Below are positions 1 to 9,382 of a stretch of DNA of 64,000 nucleotides, in pieces (position 1 is the first letter of the stretch; every line of letters starts with the position of its first letter). The translations under genes and the position numbers were made by a program. Source of the stretch: Streptomyces gobiensis (GTDB lineage Bacteria > Actinomycetota > Actinomycetes > Streptomycetales > Streptomycetaceae); contig NZ_CP086120.1 of the NCBI RefSeq assembly GCF_021216675.1, positions 3,718,501 through 3,782,500 on the forward strand. The letters are read 5' to 3'. The notes beneath the pieces are model-generated. The model saw only the letters and a program-made list of their open reading frames with translations. It was not told the DNA's origin and made no database searches.

Positions 1-881
1 TAGTCGGCGCGAATGGCAGCATTGCCGCCCTCCGCCTCCTTTACCTTCATCCGGCCGCGCACCTTCACTGCCTCACCGACCAGCCGCACCTCCTCCGGGG
101 CGAACCGGGAGACCCATGCGATCGGATCGTTCCGCTCACTCGGGTTCTTCAACGCCTCGCGCATGGAGGCGAGCTCCGGCTGCTGGGGATCGATGAGCGC
201 CAGCGCTGCCTTGGGTCGGCCCCCGTTCAGCACGTCCGGGTCGAGGTTCGTCGCGACCAGGAACTCCTTGAACGTCTTCAGCCCCGCCTTGACCTCCGCC
301 GCCGACACATTCCCGGTTCGCCGCGCCTTGGGCAGCTCGATCGCGTCCGCGCCGTCCGCCCAGCGCCGGGCGGGCGAACCGGCGAACGGCTCCTCCAGCG
401 TCGGCGTATCGGGAGCCAGTTCGCCCGGCGGGGCGGTGGTCGGTGCCACGGTCTCGGCAGGCAGCGGCTCGTCCGCTCCACCAGCCAGGTTGAGCCCGTA
501 TCGCTGGTCAAGCAGCATCGTGGCGCCCCAACCGACTGCCGCCAGCGCCATGAGCCCGGCCAGCCACTTGCCCAGCCTGTGCTGCTTGCCGTTCATCTCC
601 TGCCAGGCGGGTCCGGTCCGCCAGCCCTCCGGCTGCCAGGGCTCAGGCTCCCGCTTCCGACCCCAGCGGCGTTTGCGCTGCTGCCGCGCCACGGCCGCCT
701 CGTCCGTCTGCCGCAGCCGTTCAGCCACCATCCGGGCCCGCGCGGAAGGCTCCTTGGGCGCGGCGGCGGCCCGTGCGCCGACCTCAAGGTCCCGCTGGAA
801 CCTCTCCCACTCCGGGTCCGGTATGGACGCTCCCTCCTCGGGGCCTTCGGACGCTCCGGACGAGGGCGGCTTGGCTGCCAT
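1..881 (-). CDS. Hypothetical single-pass membrane protein (C-terminus cut by window edge)
   Basis: The frame opens with ATG at 881, preceded by a GAGAGAG-type ribosome site, and stays open to base 1, giving about 293 residues. The N-terminal 100 residues are charged and probably cytoplasmic, with an Arg/Lys cluster near residues 68-78. One hydrophobic segment lies at about 105-124 (WLAGLMALAAVGWGATML). The rest is an extracytoplasmic domain that starts with a Pro/Thr-rich stretch. Type II membrane topology (basic N-terminus inside) is inferred. I do not recognise the C-terminal domain. The overlapping plus-strand frames are GC-rich shadows. Confidence 0.7.
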   Translation of the reverse strand, partial: MAAKPPSSGASEGPEEGASIPDPEWERFQRDLEVGARAAAAPKEPSARARMVAERLRQTDEAAVARQQRKRRWGRKREPEPWQPEGWRTGPAWQEMNGKQHRLGKWLAGLMALAAVGWGATMLLDQRYGLNLAGGADEPLPAETVAPTTAPPGELAPDTPTLEEPFAGSPARRWADGADAIELPKARRTGNVSAAEVKAGLKTFKEFLVATNLDPDVLNGGRPKAALALIDPQQPELASMREALKNPSERNDPIAWVSRFAPEEVRLVGEAVKVRGRMKVKEAEGGNAAIRAD

Positions 882-1484
882 GCTGTTGGTGCTCTCTCAC
901 TCTGTGCAGGTGGGCGGGTCCGGCCTCGCCGAGCGTCGAACGGACCGTCTGACCTGGCGACTTTAACCACCCGGACGTATGTGCGAGAGAACGGCTGAGT
1001 AACTCTTCGATCACCACTCCCCGTTATTCCGATGACCCTCACCAGCCTCAGAACGGGAGCGCTACCTCGGGCCCCGCGGCTGGCACCATGCCAACGGAGT
1101 CGGGAGACCAGGTGGGGAGCCGATTCGTCGTGCGAACAGAGGGCTGTGACTCGAATGGGGATCGGCAACCCCCTCGTTCGCCCTATGCAGATCCGCCGTG
1201 CGGCGGCTGGAAGACGCCGTACGGTTCCAGCTCGCCAGCCCCATCCCAGCTGCCGTCACTCGGAGTGGTTGAGGGCGACTTGGGTCAGCCCGCTGGCAGC
1301 CATGACGATGCCTTCGGCATCGCGCTGCCGACCCAGTAGCACACGACGCTTGGCTCGGCATCCCTACGGTCTGGCTGGGGTAGGTCGGTCTCGTATACCA
1401 CGTTGAGGGTTCGAGTGTGAACAACTTCGGTTAATTGAGGCATTCTGCTGAAACCAGACGGTCGCTGGCGTTACTGTGAGTTTC
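882..1484. other. Intergenic region, no gene supported
   Basis: About 600 bases separate two divergently oriented genes. Several frames are open on both strands, but none has a convincing ribosome site, recognisable protein or Streptomyces-like third-position bias. The region presumably holds the promoters of both neighbours; I could not identify clear -35/-10 pairs. A T-loop-like GGTTCGAGT near 1409 has no tRNA fold around it. Confidence 0.5.
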
Positions 1485-2423
1485 GTGTTCGCTGCAGAAC
1501 GTCGTCAGTTGATCCTCGAAATGGTGCGAGCCAACGGGGCCGTGTCGCTCCGTGAGCTCGCCCGCGTCGTCCAGACCTCCGAAGTGACCGTCCGGCGCGA
1601 TGTCCGGGCGCTGGAGGCAGAAGGACTGCTTGACCGCCGGCACGGCGGTGCGGTCCTGCCGGGTGGCTTCACCCGGGAGTCCGGCTTTCCTCAGAAATCC
1701 TTGTCCGCGACCGCGGAGAAGACGGCTATCGCCGATCTAGCGGCCAGTCTCGTCGAGGAGGGTGAGGCCATTGTCGTCGGCGCCGGTACGACGACGCAGG
1801 AGCTGGCGCGGCGGCTCGCCCGGATCGCCGGGCTGACCGTTGTCACCAACTCGCTGCTGGTGGCACAGGCGTTGGCGCACGCCAACCGGGTCGAAGTCGT
1901 GATGACCGGCGGCACGCTGCGCGGCTCCAACTACGCGTTGGTCGGCAGCGGCGCTGAGCAGTCCTTGCAGGGGCTTCGCGTCTCCCGTGCCTTTATCTCC
2001 GGCAGCGGGCTCACCGCTGAGCGCGGGCTCTCCACCTCCAACATGCTGTCGGCGAGCGTCGACCGGGCGCTGGTGCAGGCGGCTGGGGAAGTGGTCATCC
2101 TGGCTGACCATACGAAGCTGGGCACCGACACGATGTTCCAGACGGTGCCCACGGATGTCATCACCCGGCTGGTGACGGATGAGCCGCCGGTTCAGGATGA
2201 CCGGGCGGTGGCGGAGCTTCAGGCGTTGGCCGACCAGGGTGTCCAGATCGCGGCGGCCGGTCCCGGTCCGGTGCTGGAGGGTGGCGGGGGTGTTAACCGC
2301 CGCGAGGTTCCCCCGTTGCCGGGGCAGCGTCGTAACCATCCGCCGGGTGGGGGCGGTTCCGCGCCGCCGCTGCGGGCCGCGGCGGCGCCGGTCGCGGATC
2401 TGGCGCCCCGGCGGCGGCCGTAG
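1485..2423 (+). CDS. DeoR-family transcriptional regulator
   Basis: This is a 312-residue DeoR/GlpR-type regulator. Residues 1-55 form the winged helix-turn-helix (LRELARVVQTSEVTVRRDVR, then a DRRHGGA wing). Residues about 75-230 form the sugar-phosphate sensor fold, with GAGTTTQELA and the TNSLLVAQAL and ADHTKLG motifs typical of the family. The C-terminus ends in a Gly/Pro/Arg-rich tail of about 50 residues that is probably disordered. GTG at 1485 is preferred because related proteins begin just before AAERRQLILEM; GTG at 1476 would add three residues. It is convergent with the carboxylase alpha gene and shares a terminator with it. The effector is unknown; sugar phosphates are usual for the family. 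Confidence 0.9.
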   Translation: MFAAERRQLILEMVRANGAVSLRELARVVQTSEVTVRRDVRALEAEGLLDRRHGGAVLPGGFTRESGFPQKSLSATAEKTAIADLAASLVEEGEAIVVGAGTTTQELARRLARIAGLTVVTNSLLVAQALAHANRVEVVMTGGTLRGSNYALVGSGAEQSLQGLRVSRAFISGSGLTAERGLSTSNMLSASVDRALVQAAGEVVILADHTKLGTDTMFQTVPTDVITRLVTDEPPVQDDRAVAELQALADQGVQIAAAGPGPVLEGGGGVNRREVPPLPGQRRNHPPGGGGSAPPLRAAAAPVADLAPRRRP

Positions 2424-2452
2424 GGGGTGTTTTCTCCCCTGGCTTAAAAAAT

Positions 2453-2493
2453 CAAGCGCCGGAGGGGCTCGCAGTGAGCCCCTCCGGCGCTTG
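2453..2493. terminator. Strong bidirectional hairpin terminator
   Basis: A perfect 18-bp stem (arms 2453-2470 and 2476-2493) has a 5-nt loop, GCAGT. It lies between the convergent deoR-like and carboxylase alpha genes. An A-run at 2445-2450 gives a U-tract for transcripts coming from the minus strand, so it is an intrinsic terminator for the carboxylase gene and probably serves both. Confidence 0.9.
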
Positions 2494-2497
2494 CGGG

Positions 2498-4255
2498 TCA
2501 GTCCTTGATCTCGCAGATCACCGTGCCGGAGGAGATCGACGCGCCGACCTCCGCGGAGAGGTCCTTGACCGTGCCCGCGCGGTGGGCGTTCAGCGGCTGC
2601 TCCATCTTCATCGCCTCCAGGACGACGATGAGTTCGCCCTCGGCGACCTCCTGGCCCTCCTCCACCGCGACCTTCACGATCGTGCCCTGCATCGGCGAGG
2701 CGAGCGCGTCACCGGACGCCGCCGAGGCGGACTTCTTCGCCGCCTTACGACGGGCCGGCTTCGCACCCCCGGCCACCGCCGCACGAGCCAGCGGCATGCC
2801 CAGGGAGGCCGGGAGGGAGACCTCCAGCCGTTTACCGCCGACCTCGACGACCACCGTCTCCCGGGTGCCCTCGTCCTCCTCTTCGGCTACGCCGGCACCG
2901 GCGAACGGCTTGATCTCGTTGACGAACTCCGTCTCGATCCACCGGGTGTGGACGCCGAACGGCTCCCGGGTGAAGGCCGGATCCTCGACCACCGTGCGGT
3001 GGAACGGGATCGCCGTCGCCATGCCCTCGACCTGGAACTCGGCCAGCGCACGGGCGGCGCGCTGCAGCGCCTGCCGCCGGGTGGCGCCGGTGATGATCAG
3101 CTTGGCCAGCAGCGAGTCCCAGGCCGGGCCGATGACCGAGCCGGTCTCCACGCCCGCGTCCAGCCGTACGCCGGGGCCCGCCGGCGGGGCGAACTTGGTG
3201 ACGGTCCCCGGGGCGGGCAGGAAGTTACGGCCCGGGTCCTCGCCGTTGATACGGAACTCGATGGAGTGACCCCGCAGCGGCGGATCGTCGTAGCCCAGCT
3301 CCTCGCCATCGGCGATCCGGAACATCTCCCGGACCAGGTCGATGCCGGTGACCTCCTCGGTTACCGGGTGCTCGACCTGAAGCCGGGTGTTGACCTCCAG
3401 GAAGGAGATCGTGCCGTCCTGGCCGACCAGGAACTCACAGGTGCCCGCGCCGACATAGCCCGCTTCGCGCAGGATCGCCTTGGAGGCCCGGTACAGCTCG
3501 GCGTTCTGCTCATCGGTCAGGAAGGGGGCCGGGGCCTCCTCCACCAGCTTCTGGTGACGGCGCTGGAGCGAGCAGTCGCGGGTCGACACGACGACGACGT
3601 TGCCGTGCTGGTCGGCCAGGCACTGGGTCTCCACATGCCGGGGACGGTCGAGGTAGCGCTCGACGAAGCATTCGCCACGACCGAAGGCGGCGACCGCCTC
3701 ACGTACCGCCGAGTCGTAGAGCTCCGGCACCTCTTCCAGGGTGCGCGCGACCTTCAGACCGCGGCCGCCACCGCCGAAGGCGGCCTTGATGGCGATCGGC
3801 AGCCCGTTCTCCCGCGCGAAGGTCACGACCTCCTCCGCGCCACTCACCGGGTCCTTGGTGCCCGCGACGAGCGGGGCACCAGCGCGCTGGGCGATATGCC
3901 GCGCCGCGACCTTGTCGCCGAGATCGCGGATGGCCTGCGGCGGCGGTCCGATCCAGATCAGCCCGGCGTCCAGCACGGCCTGGGCGAATTCGGCGTTCTC
4001 CGAGAGGAAGCCGTATCCAGGATGGATGGCGTCCGCCTCCGAATCGGCGGCTGCCTTCAGCACCTTGGCGACATCCAGGTAGCTAGCGGCCGGAGTGTCA
4101 CCGCCCAGCGCATAAGCCTCGTCGGCGGCCCGGACATGTAGCGCGTCCCGGTCCGGCTCGGCGTAGACGGCTACGCTCGCGATCCCGGCATCCCGGCAAG
4201 CTCGGGCGACGCGGACAGCGATTTCGCCGCGGTTGGCGATGAGCACCTTGCGCAC
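2498..4255 (-). CDS. accA: Acyl-CoA carboxylase alpha subunit (biotin carboxylase + biotin carrier)
   Basis: The 585-residue protein carries both the biotin carboxylase and the biotin carboxyl carrier domain and supplies carboxybiotin to beta subunits such as the one at 6685-8289. Residues 1-450 hold the ATP-grasp biotin carboxylase ([19 protein letters not shown] start, GGGGRGLK loop, [14 protein letters not shown]). A basic Ala/Lys linker follows. The carrier domain has the biotinylation motif EAMKMEQ with Lys550, 35 residues from the end as in the family. GTG at 4255 is chosen because AAGGAGGG sits 7 bases upstream and translation begins at the conserved start; an upstream frame extension to 4306 is less likely. 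Streptomyces alpha subunits of this type serve both acetyl- and propionyl-CoA carboxylase complexes. Confidence 0.95.
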   Translation of the reverse strand: MRKVLIANRGEIAVRVARACRDAGIASVAVYAEPDRDALHVRAADEAYALGGDTPAASYLDVAKVLKAAADSEADAIHPGYGFLSENAEFAQAVLDAGLIWIGPPPQAIRDLGDKVAARHIAQRAGAPLVAGTKDPVSGAEEVVTFARENGLPIAIKAAFGGGGRGLKVARTLEEVPELYDSAVREAVAAFGRGECFVERYLDRPRHVETQCLADQHGNVVVVSTRDCSLQRRHQKLVEEAPAPFLTDEQNAELYRASKAILREAGYVGAGTCEFLVGQDGTISFLEVNTRLQVEHPVTEEVTGIDLVREMFRIADGEELGYDDPPLRGHSIEFRINGEDPGRNFLPAPGTVTKFAPPAGPGVRLDAGVETGSVIGPAWDSLLAKLIITGATRRQALQRAARALAEFQVEGMATAIPFHRTVVEDPAFTREPFGVHTRWIETEFVNEIKPFAGAGVAEEEDEGTRETVVVEVGGKRLEVSLPASLGMPLARAAVAGGAKPARRKAAKKSASAASGDALASPMQGTIVKVAVEEGQEVAEGELIVVLEAMKMEQPLNAHRAGTVKDLSAEVGASISSGTVICEIKD

Positions 4256-4672
4256 GATGACTCCCTCCTTGAAACAAGCTGAGTTTAGGTACTGGCGACA
4301 CCGCACGCCGAGTCACCCAGCGGGGTGAGCTTGCCCACACGGAATGTAGCGGGACCCGCCGCCCCCTCCTCAATTCCCTTGTCGTCCCACGGTACGCCGG
4401 GTATTCGAGCCTGACTGGAGAGCCGGAATGTGGCCAAGGTCTCTGGATGCACTGACGACTGGTTCCCCCAGATTTTTGTGGAATCCCTACTAACGGGCAG
4501 AGGATTCTTTGCGGGTGGAGGGTGACCCCTCGGCGCGGTGCGGTTGACCCTCTTGCCGCTGGCATTACCCGCTAGTAACGTTCGCGGCCTGCGATACCGG
4601 CGGTAACGACGCCAGGGCGGCGTCTGGGCAAGGTCAGGGCAGCGTCAGGGCAACGTCAGGCAGGGGGGCGGG
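4256..4672. promoter_or_regulatory. Divergent intergenic region with a candidate TTAC-n6-GTAA operator
   Basis: About 415 bases separate the carboxylase alpha gene and the small membrane protein gene. At 4565-4578 lies TTACCCGCTAGTAA, a 4+4 bp inverted repeat with a 6-bp spacer. It resembles operators bound by TetR regulators of acyl-CoA metabolism, but this is inference. At 4633-4660 there are three imperfect tandem copies of a GGTCAGGGCA-type unit just before the next start. Confidence 0.4.
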
Positions 4673-5119
4673 GTGGCGAACAGGAGACCGTTGGCCGTGG
4701 TGGCGGCCGTGGTGCTGATGCTCGAAGGGGTCCTCATCGCCCTGCTCAACTGGTTCCTTGGCATGGTCGTGGACAAGCAGTCCATGTCCCTGGCCGGGCT
4801 CGACCCCCATGTGATGACCCTCTCCACCTGGGTCGCCGGTGGCCTCTTCGGCGGCTATCTGGTGCTGTGCGGCCTGATCCTGCTCCGTACCGCCATACGT
4901 GACCGGGCACCGGGTGGCTTTCTCCGTACGGTGCTGGTCAGTTGTGCCGTGGTGCACGGGGTGCTCGGCGCGTTTTCGGTGGGTCTGGTGGGGTGGCTTG
5001 CCTTTGGCGCTGTGATGACTGTCCTGGGGCTGATTGTTCTGACGCTGTTGGCGTACGACAGGCCGGTCGGGACGGTCGGGGCGGTGAGGGCGGGGGCGGT
5101 TGAGCGGCTTCGTGGTTAG
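4673..5119 (+). CDS. Small integral membrane protein
   Basis: The 148-residue protein has four predicted membrane helices, at about residues 8-30, 50-72, 86-108 and 110-130. There are short loops and a basic C-terminal tail. No catalytic motif is recognised. It starts with GTG after a G-rich stretch. It is convergent with the Maf gene: the two stop codons overlap, since this CDS ends at 5119 and Maf ends at 5116. A gene of this kind is conserved at this position in streptomycetes (from memory); function unknown. Confidence 0.75.
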   Translation: MANRRPLAVVAAVVLMLEGVLIALLNWFLGMVVDKQSMSLAGLDPHVMTLSTWVAGGLFGGYLVLCGLILLRTAIRDRAPGGFLRTVLVSCAVVHGVLGAFSVGLVGWLAFGAVMTVLGLIVLTLLAYDRPVGTVGAVRAGAVERLRG

Positions 5120-5754
5120 CACCAGAGGTCGGTGATGGATACGTCCAGGTCGGCCAGGAGGCGGCGGAGCAGGGGGAGGGAGAGGCCGATGACGTTGCCG
5201 TGGTCGCCCTCGATGCCTTCGATGAAGGGGGCCGAGCGGCCGTCGAGGGTGAAGGCGCCGGCGACGTGGAGCGGTTCGCCGGAGGCGACGTAGGCGGCGA
5301 TCTCGGCGTCGGTCGGGTCGCCGAAGTGGACCGTCGTGGCGGCGGTGGCGGAGGCGCGGCGACCCGTTGCGGTGTCGATGACGCAGTGGCCGGTCTGGAG
5401 GATGCCGGAGCGGCCACGCATCGACTTCCAGCGGGCGGTGGCGTCCTCGGCGTCGACGGGCTTGCCCAGCGGTTCGCCGTCCAGCTCCAGGACCGAGTCA
5501 CAGCCGATGACCAGGGCGTCGGCGGCCTCCGGGCGGGCGGCGACGGCCGCCGCTTTGGCCTCGGCCAGCGCCAGGGCCAGCTCACCCGGGGTGGGGGCGG
5601 TGAGGGCGTCCTCGTCGACGCCGCTGACGATCACTTCGGGGCGCAGACCGGCCTGCCTCAGGAGCCCGAGCCGGGCGGGGGACTGTGAGGCGAGGACGAG
5701 GCGGCGGGCGGGGGTGGGGCCGGGGGCGGGGTCAGGGACGGGGCGCGAGGTCAT
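5116..5754 (-). CDS. maf: Maf family nucleotide pyrophosphatase
   Basis: At 212 residues this has normal family length. Maf proteins hydrolyse non-canonical or modified nucleoside triphosphates to monophosphates. The N-terminal substrate loop [18 protein letters not shown] (residues about 19-36) is diagnostic. The conserved acid patch follows ([10 protein letters not shown], then [10 protein letters not shown] and [16 protein letters not shown]). The first 18 residues are Pro-rich. The gene is in a minus-strand series with a small membrane gene upstream and the carboxylase genes. Confidence 0.93.
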   Translation of the reverse strand: MTSRPVPDPAPGPTPARRLVLASQSPARLGLLRQAGLRPEVIVSGVDEDALTAPTPGELALALAEAKAAAVAARPEAADALVIGCDSVLELDGEPLGKPVDAEDATARWKSMRGRSGILQTGHCVIDTATGRRASATAATTVHFGDPTDAEIAAYVASGEPLHVAGAFTLDGRSAPFIEGIEGDHGNVIGLSLPLLRRLLADLDVSITDLWC

Positions 5755-5775
5755 GGGGTCATCGTACGAGAGTGG

Positions 5776-5904
5776 TCACTTGACGCCGATGGCGATGGTC
5801 ATCACCAGGATCATGATCGCTAGGATCCAGCCCGCTCGGCGTAGTCGCGCCTGGGCGGCGCGGAGCCGCTCCGAGGGGGTGTCGGAGGGGTCGGACCAGA
5901 GCAT
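5776..5904 (-). CDS. Small membrane protein, possibly MmpB-like
   Basis: This 42-residue gene was found by direct reading. It starts MLWSDPSDTPSERLRAAQ, followed by a single hydrophobic helix (WILAIMILVMTIAIGV) and ends VK. The amphipathic/basic N-terminal half followed by one C-terminal helix resembles the tiny morphogenic membrane proteins (MmpB) annotated at this place in streptomycetes; that name is recalled, not verified. It lies 21 bases upstream of maf on the same strand, so the two are probably cotranscribed. No strong ribosome site is visible before ATG 5904. Confidence 0.7.
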   Translation of the reverse strand: MLWSDPSDTPSERLRAAQARLRRAGWILAIMILVMTIAIGVK

Positions 5905-5964
5905 GTACTCAAGACTGCGACGCGTTTTGGTCGGGCGCCTGAGTACGCGTACTCAACTGGGTGC

Positions 5965-6350
5965 GCCGGAGGGGGCATCTCCCGCTTTCCGGTCGCACCG
6001 GTGTGCGGCTGCGCCGCGTGGCGGGGCTTCGCCTGGTTGCGGGGGTGCCGTGGGTGGGTTTCCCCAATTCCCGCCCCCTCCCGGCTGTGCCGATATGCGG
6101 CTCCGCCGCGTGGCGGGGCTTCGCCCGGCTGCCGGGGGGCCGGGGGTGGCTGTCCCCGTATCCCGCCCCTTCCCGGAAACCGGGGCTTCGCCCCGGGCCC
6201 CGGCGCTGGCCGGTGCGGGCCGGTGGCCGGTGTTGTGCCCACCCACAGCCCCTCGCGGGGCTGCGAGTGCCCACAACACCTCGGGGGCCTGGGGGCGGAG
6301 CCTCCAGTTTCGGGAAGGGGCCGGGTTAGGGGAATCCCTCCGCCGACAGC
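5965..6350. repeat. GC-rich interspersed repeat, copy 1, with GTTGTG hairpin
   Basis: This intergenic copy belongs to a family seen at least six times in the window. It has modules such as CGGCTCCGCCGCGTGGCGGG, CTTCGCCCGG, CCGTGGGTGGGTTTCCCC, CCCGCCCCTTCCCGGAAACC and GGGCTTCGCCCC. A hairpin follows at 6231-6277 with outer arms TGTTGTG/CACAACA and inner stem CAGCCCC/GGGGCTG. Here the front module is present twice (5999-6080 and 6095-6180). It fills the gap between accE and the small membrane gene. Confidence 0.85.
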
Positions 6351-6462
6351 GGCGCTCAGCCACAACCACCGACGGACGGAGTCCGGCGCAGGCGGCCGAA
6401 GCTTGTGAGGCCCCCAGGGCCGAACAATGCGAGGACGCCGTCAAGAAGGGGAAGGGCGCCCC

Positions 6463-6666
6463 TCAGGCGGGCCAGAAGGTGGTGCGCCAGGCGTGGGGGC
6501 CCGGGTGGGGGAGGCGGCGCGGGATTACGCGGGCCGGGTCGGACCACTCGGAGGCGGGCCGGGAGCCGGGCGCCGCGGTGGCCGCCGCGGCCGCCCGCGC
6601 CTGAACCACCGCCAGTGCGGCGGCCAGCTCCTCGGGGGTCGGGTTGCCCCGGACAACCTTGATCAT
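6463..6666 (-). CDS. accE: Acyl-CoA carboxylase epsilon subunit
   Basis: The 67-residue protein is typical of actinobacterial epsilon subunits. It starts MIKVVRGNPTPEELAAALAV and ends with a Trp-containing tail HAWRTTFWPA. The VVRGNPTPEELAAL motif is the hallmark. Epsilon stabilises the alpha-beta carboxylase complex and raises its activity. It lies 18 bases downstream of pccB on the same strand, so the two form one operon. An Ala-rich middle (residues about 25-40) links the helix to the conserved tail. Confidence 0.93.
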   Translation of the reverse strand: MIKVVRGNPTPEELAAALAVVQARAAAAATAAPGSRPASEWSDPARVIPRRLPHPGPHAWRTTFWPA

Positions 6667-6684
6667 GTTCCGTCAGCCTCCTGG

Positions 6685-8289
6685 TCAGAGCGGGATGTTG
6701 CCGTGCTTCTTGGGGGGCAGCTGCTCCCGCTTGGAGCGCAGCGAACGCAGGCCGCGGATGATGTGCCGCCGGGTCTCGGCCGGCAGAACCACCGCGTCCA
6801 CATAGCCGCGCTCGGCGGCGGCGTAGGGGTTGAGGAGGGTGTCCTCGTACTCCCCGGTGAGCCGTGCGCGCAGCTCCTCCTGCTGCTCCGGGGTTTCGGC
6901 GGCGGCCAGGGCCTTGCGGTGCAGGATGTTGACCGCGCCCTGGGCACCCATCACCGCGATCTGGGCCGTGGGCCAGGCGAAGTTGAGGTCAGCGCCCAGA
7001 TGCTTGGAGCCCATGACGTCATACGCGCCACCGAACGCCTTACGGGTGATCACGGTGATCAGCGGCACCGTGGCCTCGGCGTAGGCGTAGATCAGCTTGG
7101 CACCGCGCCGGATGATGCCCTGGAACTCCTGCTCCGTGCCGGGCAGGAAGCCGGGTACGTCGACGAAGGTCAGAACGGGGACGTTGAAGGCATCGCAGGT
7201 ACGGACGAAGCGTGCCGCCTTCTCGCTCGCGTCGATGTCCAGACAGCCCGCGAACTGCATCGGTTGGTTGGCCACGACGCCCACCGGGTTGCCCTCGACC
7301 CGGCCGAAGCCGGTGATGATGTTCGGGGCGAACAGCGCCTGGGTCTCCAGGAATTCGCCGTCGTCCAGCACATGCTCGATGGCGGTGTGCATGTCGTAGG
7401 GCTGGTTCGCCGAGTCCGGGATGAGGGTGTCGAGCTCACGGTCCCGGTCCGAGGTCTCCAGGTCCACGTCCTCCGGGAAGCCCGGGGGCTCGGAGAGGTT
7501 GTTGGAGGGGAGGTAGGACAGCAGGGCCTTGACGTAGTCGATGGCGTCCTTCTCGTCCCCGGCCATATGGTGCGCCACGCCGGAGGTGGCGTTGTGGGTG
7601 CGGGCGCCGCCCAGCTCCTCGAAGCCGACGTCCTCACCGGTCACCGTCTTGATGACATCCGGCCCGGTGATGAACATATGCGAGGTCTGGTCGACCATCA
7701 CGGTGAAGTCGGTGATCGCGGGGGAGTAGACCGCGCCGCCCGCGCAGGGGCCCATGATCAGGGAGATCTGCGGGATCACGCCCGAGGCGTGCACATTCCG
7801 GCGGAAGATCTCCGCGAAGAGACCGAGGGCGACCACGCCCTCCTGGATACGGGCGCCACCGCCGTCATTGATGCCGATGACCGGGCAGCCGGTCTTCAGC
7901 GCGTAGTCCATCACCTTGACGATCTTCTCGCCGTACACCTCGCCGAGCGAGCCGCCGAAGATCGTGAAGTCCTGCGAGTAGACGCAGACCGGACGGCCGT
8001 CCACGGTGCCGTAGCCGGTGACGACGCCGTCGCCGTAGGGGCGGTTCTTCTCGATACCGAAGGCGGTCGAGCGGTGCCGGGCGAACTCGTCCAGCTCGGT
8101 GAACGACCCCTCGTCAAGCAGCAGTTCCACTCGCTCCCGGGCAGTGAGCTTGCCCTTCGCGTGCTGCTTCTCGACCGCGCGTGACGAGCCCGCGTGGGTC
8201 GCCTCCGTGGCTCGTTGCTGAAAGTCAGCGATCTTGCCCGCGGTGGTGTGGATATCTGGTGTACCTGGGGTGCTTTCCTGCTCGGACAC
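6685..8289 (-). CDS. pccB: Acyl-CoA (propionyl-CoA) carboxylase beta subunit
   Basis: The 534-residue carboxyltransferase subunit has the paired crotonase folds of the family: [12 protein letters not shown] and [17 protein letters not shown] in the N-half, and [19 protein letters not shown] and [17 protein letters not shown] in the C-half. It transfers CO2 from carboxybiotin to acyl-CoA, giving methylmalonyl- or malonyl-CoA. Asp424 in GGAYD aligns, by position and context, with the Asp422 of S. coelicolor PccB reported to set propionyl-CoA preference; this correspondence is from memory. It is divergent from birA across 100 bases and followed by accE, so the biotinylation enzyme, beta and epsilon are grouped. 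Confidence 0.95.
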   Translation of the reverse strand: MSEQESTPGTPDIHTTAGKIADFQQRATEATHAGSSRAVEKQHAKGKLTARERVELLLDEGSFTELDEFARHRSTAFGIEKNRPYGDGVVTGYGTVDGRPVCVYSQDFTIFGGSLGEVYGEKIVKVMDYALKTGCPVIGINDGGGARIQEGVVALGLFAEIFRRNVHASGVIPQISLIMGPCAGGAVYSPAITDFTVMVDQTSHMFITGPDVIKTVTGEDVGFEELGGARTHNATSGVAHHMAGDEKDAIDYVKALLSYLPSNNLSEPPGFPEDVDLETSDRDRELDTLIPDSANQPYDMHTAIEHVLDDGEFLETQALFAPNIITGFGRVEGNPVGVVANQPMQFAGCLDIDASEKAARFVRTCDAFNVPVLTFVDVPGFLPGTEQEFQGIIRRGAKLIYAYAEATVPLITVITRKAFGGAYDVMGSKHLGADLNFAWPTAQIAVMGAQGAVNILHRKALAAAETPEQQEELRARLTGEYEDTLLNPYAAAERGYVDAVVLPAETRRHIIRGLRSLRSKREQLPPKKHGNIPL

Positions 8290-8389
8290 GGGAAGCGGCT
8301 CCTACTCGTCCTCGGCGGCTACCGACTCGTAGCGTATCGGCGCGAGCACAAGTCGGCGGTGCGGCGTTGGCCACACCTAGGCTGGCGTT

Positions 8390-9274
8390 ATGACCTCGAA
8401 TATGCCTCCGAATGACGCTTCTGGCAGCCCCTGGTCCGATCTTGAGCGCCCTCCGCTGAACGCCGCCTCGCTGCGCCGCGCGCTGATCCGGCCGGAGGGC
8501 CTCTGGTCCGAGCTGGAGGTGGTCGCCGATACCGGCTCCACCAATACGGACCTGGTCGAACGGATCCGCAAGGGCCCGGTCGAAGAGGGCACCCTGCTCA
8601 TCGCCGAGCAGCAGACCGCCGGGCGCGGCCGGCTGGACCGCCACTGGGACGCCCCCGCGCGCAGCGGCCTCTTCTTCTCCTTTGTACTACGGCCCGGCAC
8701 GGGCATCCCGGCCCGGCGCTGGGGCTGGCTGCCGCTGCTCGCCGGGGTCGCGACGGCCACCGCGCTCGCCCGGACATCGGGCGTCGCCACGGCCCTGAAG
8801 TGGCCGAACGATCTCCTCGTCGATGTCGACGGCGAGGAGCGCAAGATCGGCGGCATTCTGACGGAGCGGATCGGGGACGCCGCGCACGGCACGGTGGTGA
8901 TCGGCGTCGGGCTCAATGTCACGCTGCACGCCGATGAGCTGCCGGTCCAGAGCGCGGGCTCGCTGCTGCTGGCAGGTGCCCAGAGCACGGACCGCGATCC
9001 GCTGCTGCGCGCCGTACTGCGCTCGATCGAGGACTGGTACCGCAAGTGGCGGGACGCGGACGGTGACGCGGGGGAGTGTGGACTGCAGGAGACCTACGCG
9101 GCGGGCTGCGCGACCCTGGGCCGTACGGTACGGGCCGAACTGCCCGGCGGCCGCAGTGTGGAAGGTGAGGCGGTGGCGATCGACGGCGACGGACGGCTCG
9201 TCCTGGCGACCGGCAGCGGGGTGGAGCAGCCGGTCGACGTGGGGGACATCGTGCACCTCAGGACGCCTTCCTGA
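8390..9274 (+). CDS. birA: Biotin--[acetyl-CoA carboxylase] ligase
   Basis: The 294-residue protein is a class I biotin protein ligase: it lacks the N-terminal DNA-binding domain and so probably does not act as a repressor. The catalytic core has STNTD (biotin entry), the GRGRLDRHW nucleotide/biotin loop at about residues 78-86, and KWPNDLLVD. The small C-terminal SH3-like domain ends in VDVGDIVHLR. It biotinylates the Lys of EAMKMEQ in the alpha subunit at 2498-4255. It starts ATG at 8390, divergent from pccB. Confidence 0.94.
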   Translation: MTSNMPPNDASGSPWSDLERPPLNAASLRRALIRPEGLWSELEVVADTGSTNTDLVERIRKGPVEEGTLLIAEQQTAGRGRLDRHWDAPARSGLFFSFVLRPGTGIPARRWGWLPLLAGVATATALARTSGVATALKWPNDLLVDVDGEERKIGGILTERIGDAAHGTVVIGVGLNVTLHADELPVQSAGSLLLAGAQSTDRDPLLRAVLRSIEDWYRKWRDADGDAGECGLQETYAAGCATLGRTVRAELPGGRSVEGEAVAIDGDGRLVLATGSGVEQPVDVGDIVHLRTPS

Positions 9275-9382
9275 CGTGAGCTAGGGCACATCTGCCGTAT
9301 GGTGGAGAGCCATGGCGCGCGCGGTGGGCGCGGTGGTAGTGATCGGAAGGGCAGTGCGCAGGTACCTGGCAAGGGGCGGGCA

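Noticed and set aside
1400..1425. GGTTCGAGT resembling a tRNA T-loop
   Set aside because: The flanking bases do not form the T-stem, and no acceptor or anticodon stem can be drawn.
2474..4141. Long plus-strand open frame opposite the carboxylase alpha gene
   Set aside because: A GC-rich antisense shadow; the minus-strand product is a clear biotin carboxylase.
5965..6350. Coding genes inside the GC-rich repeats
   Set aside because: Open frames there are translations of repeat modules that recur elsewhere and have no start signals or family likeness.
6427..8184. 585-codon plus-strand frame over accE/pccB
   Set aside because: Antisense shadow of a clear carboxyltransferase gene.
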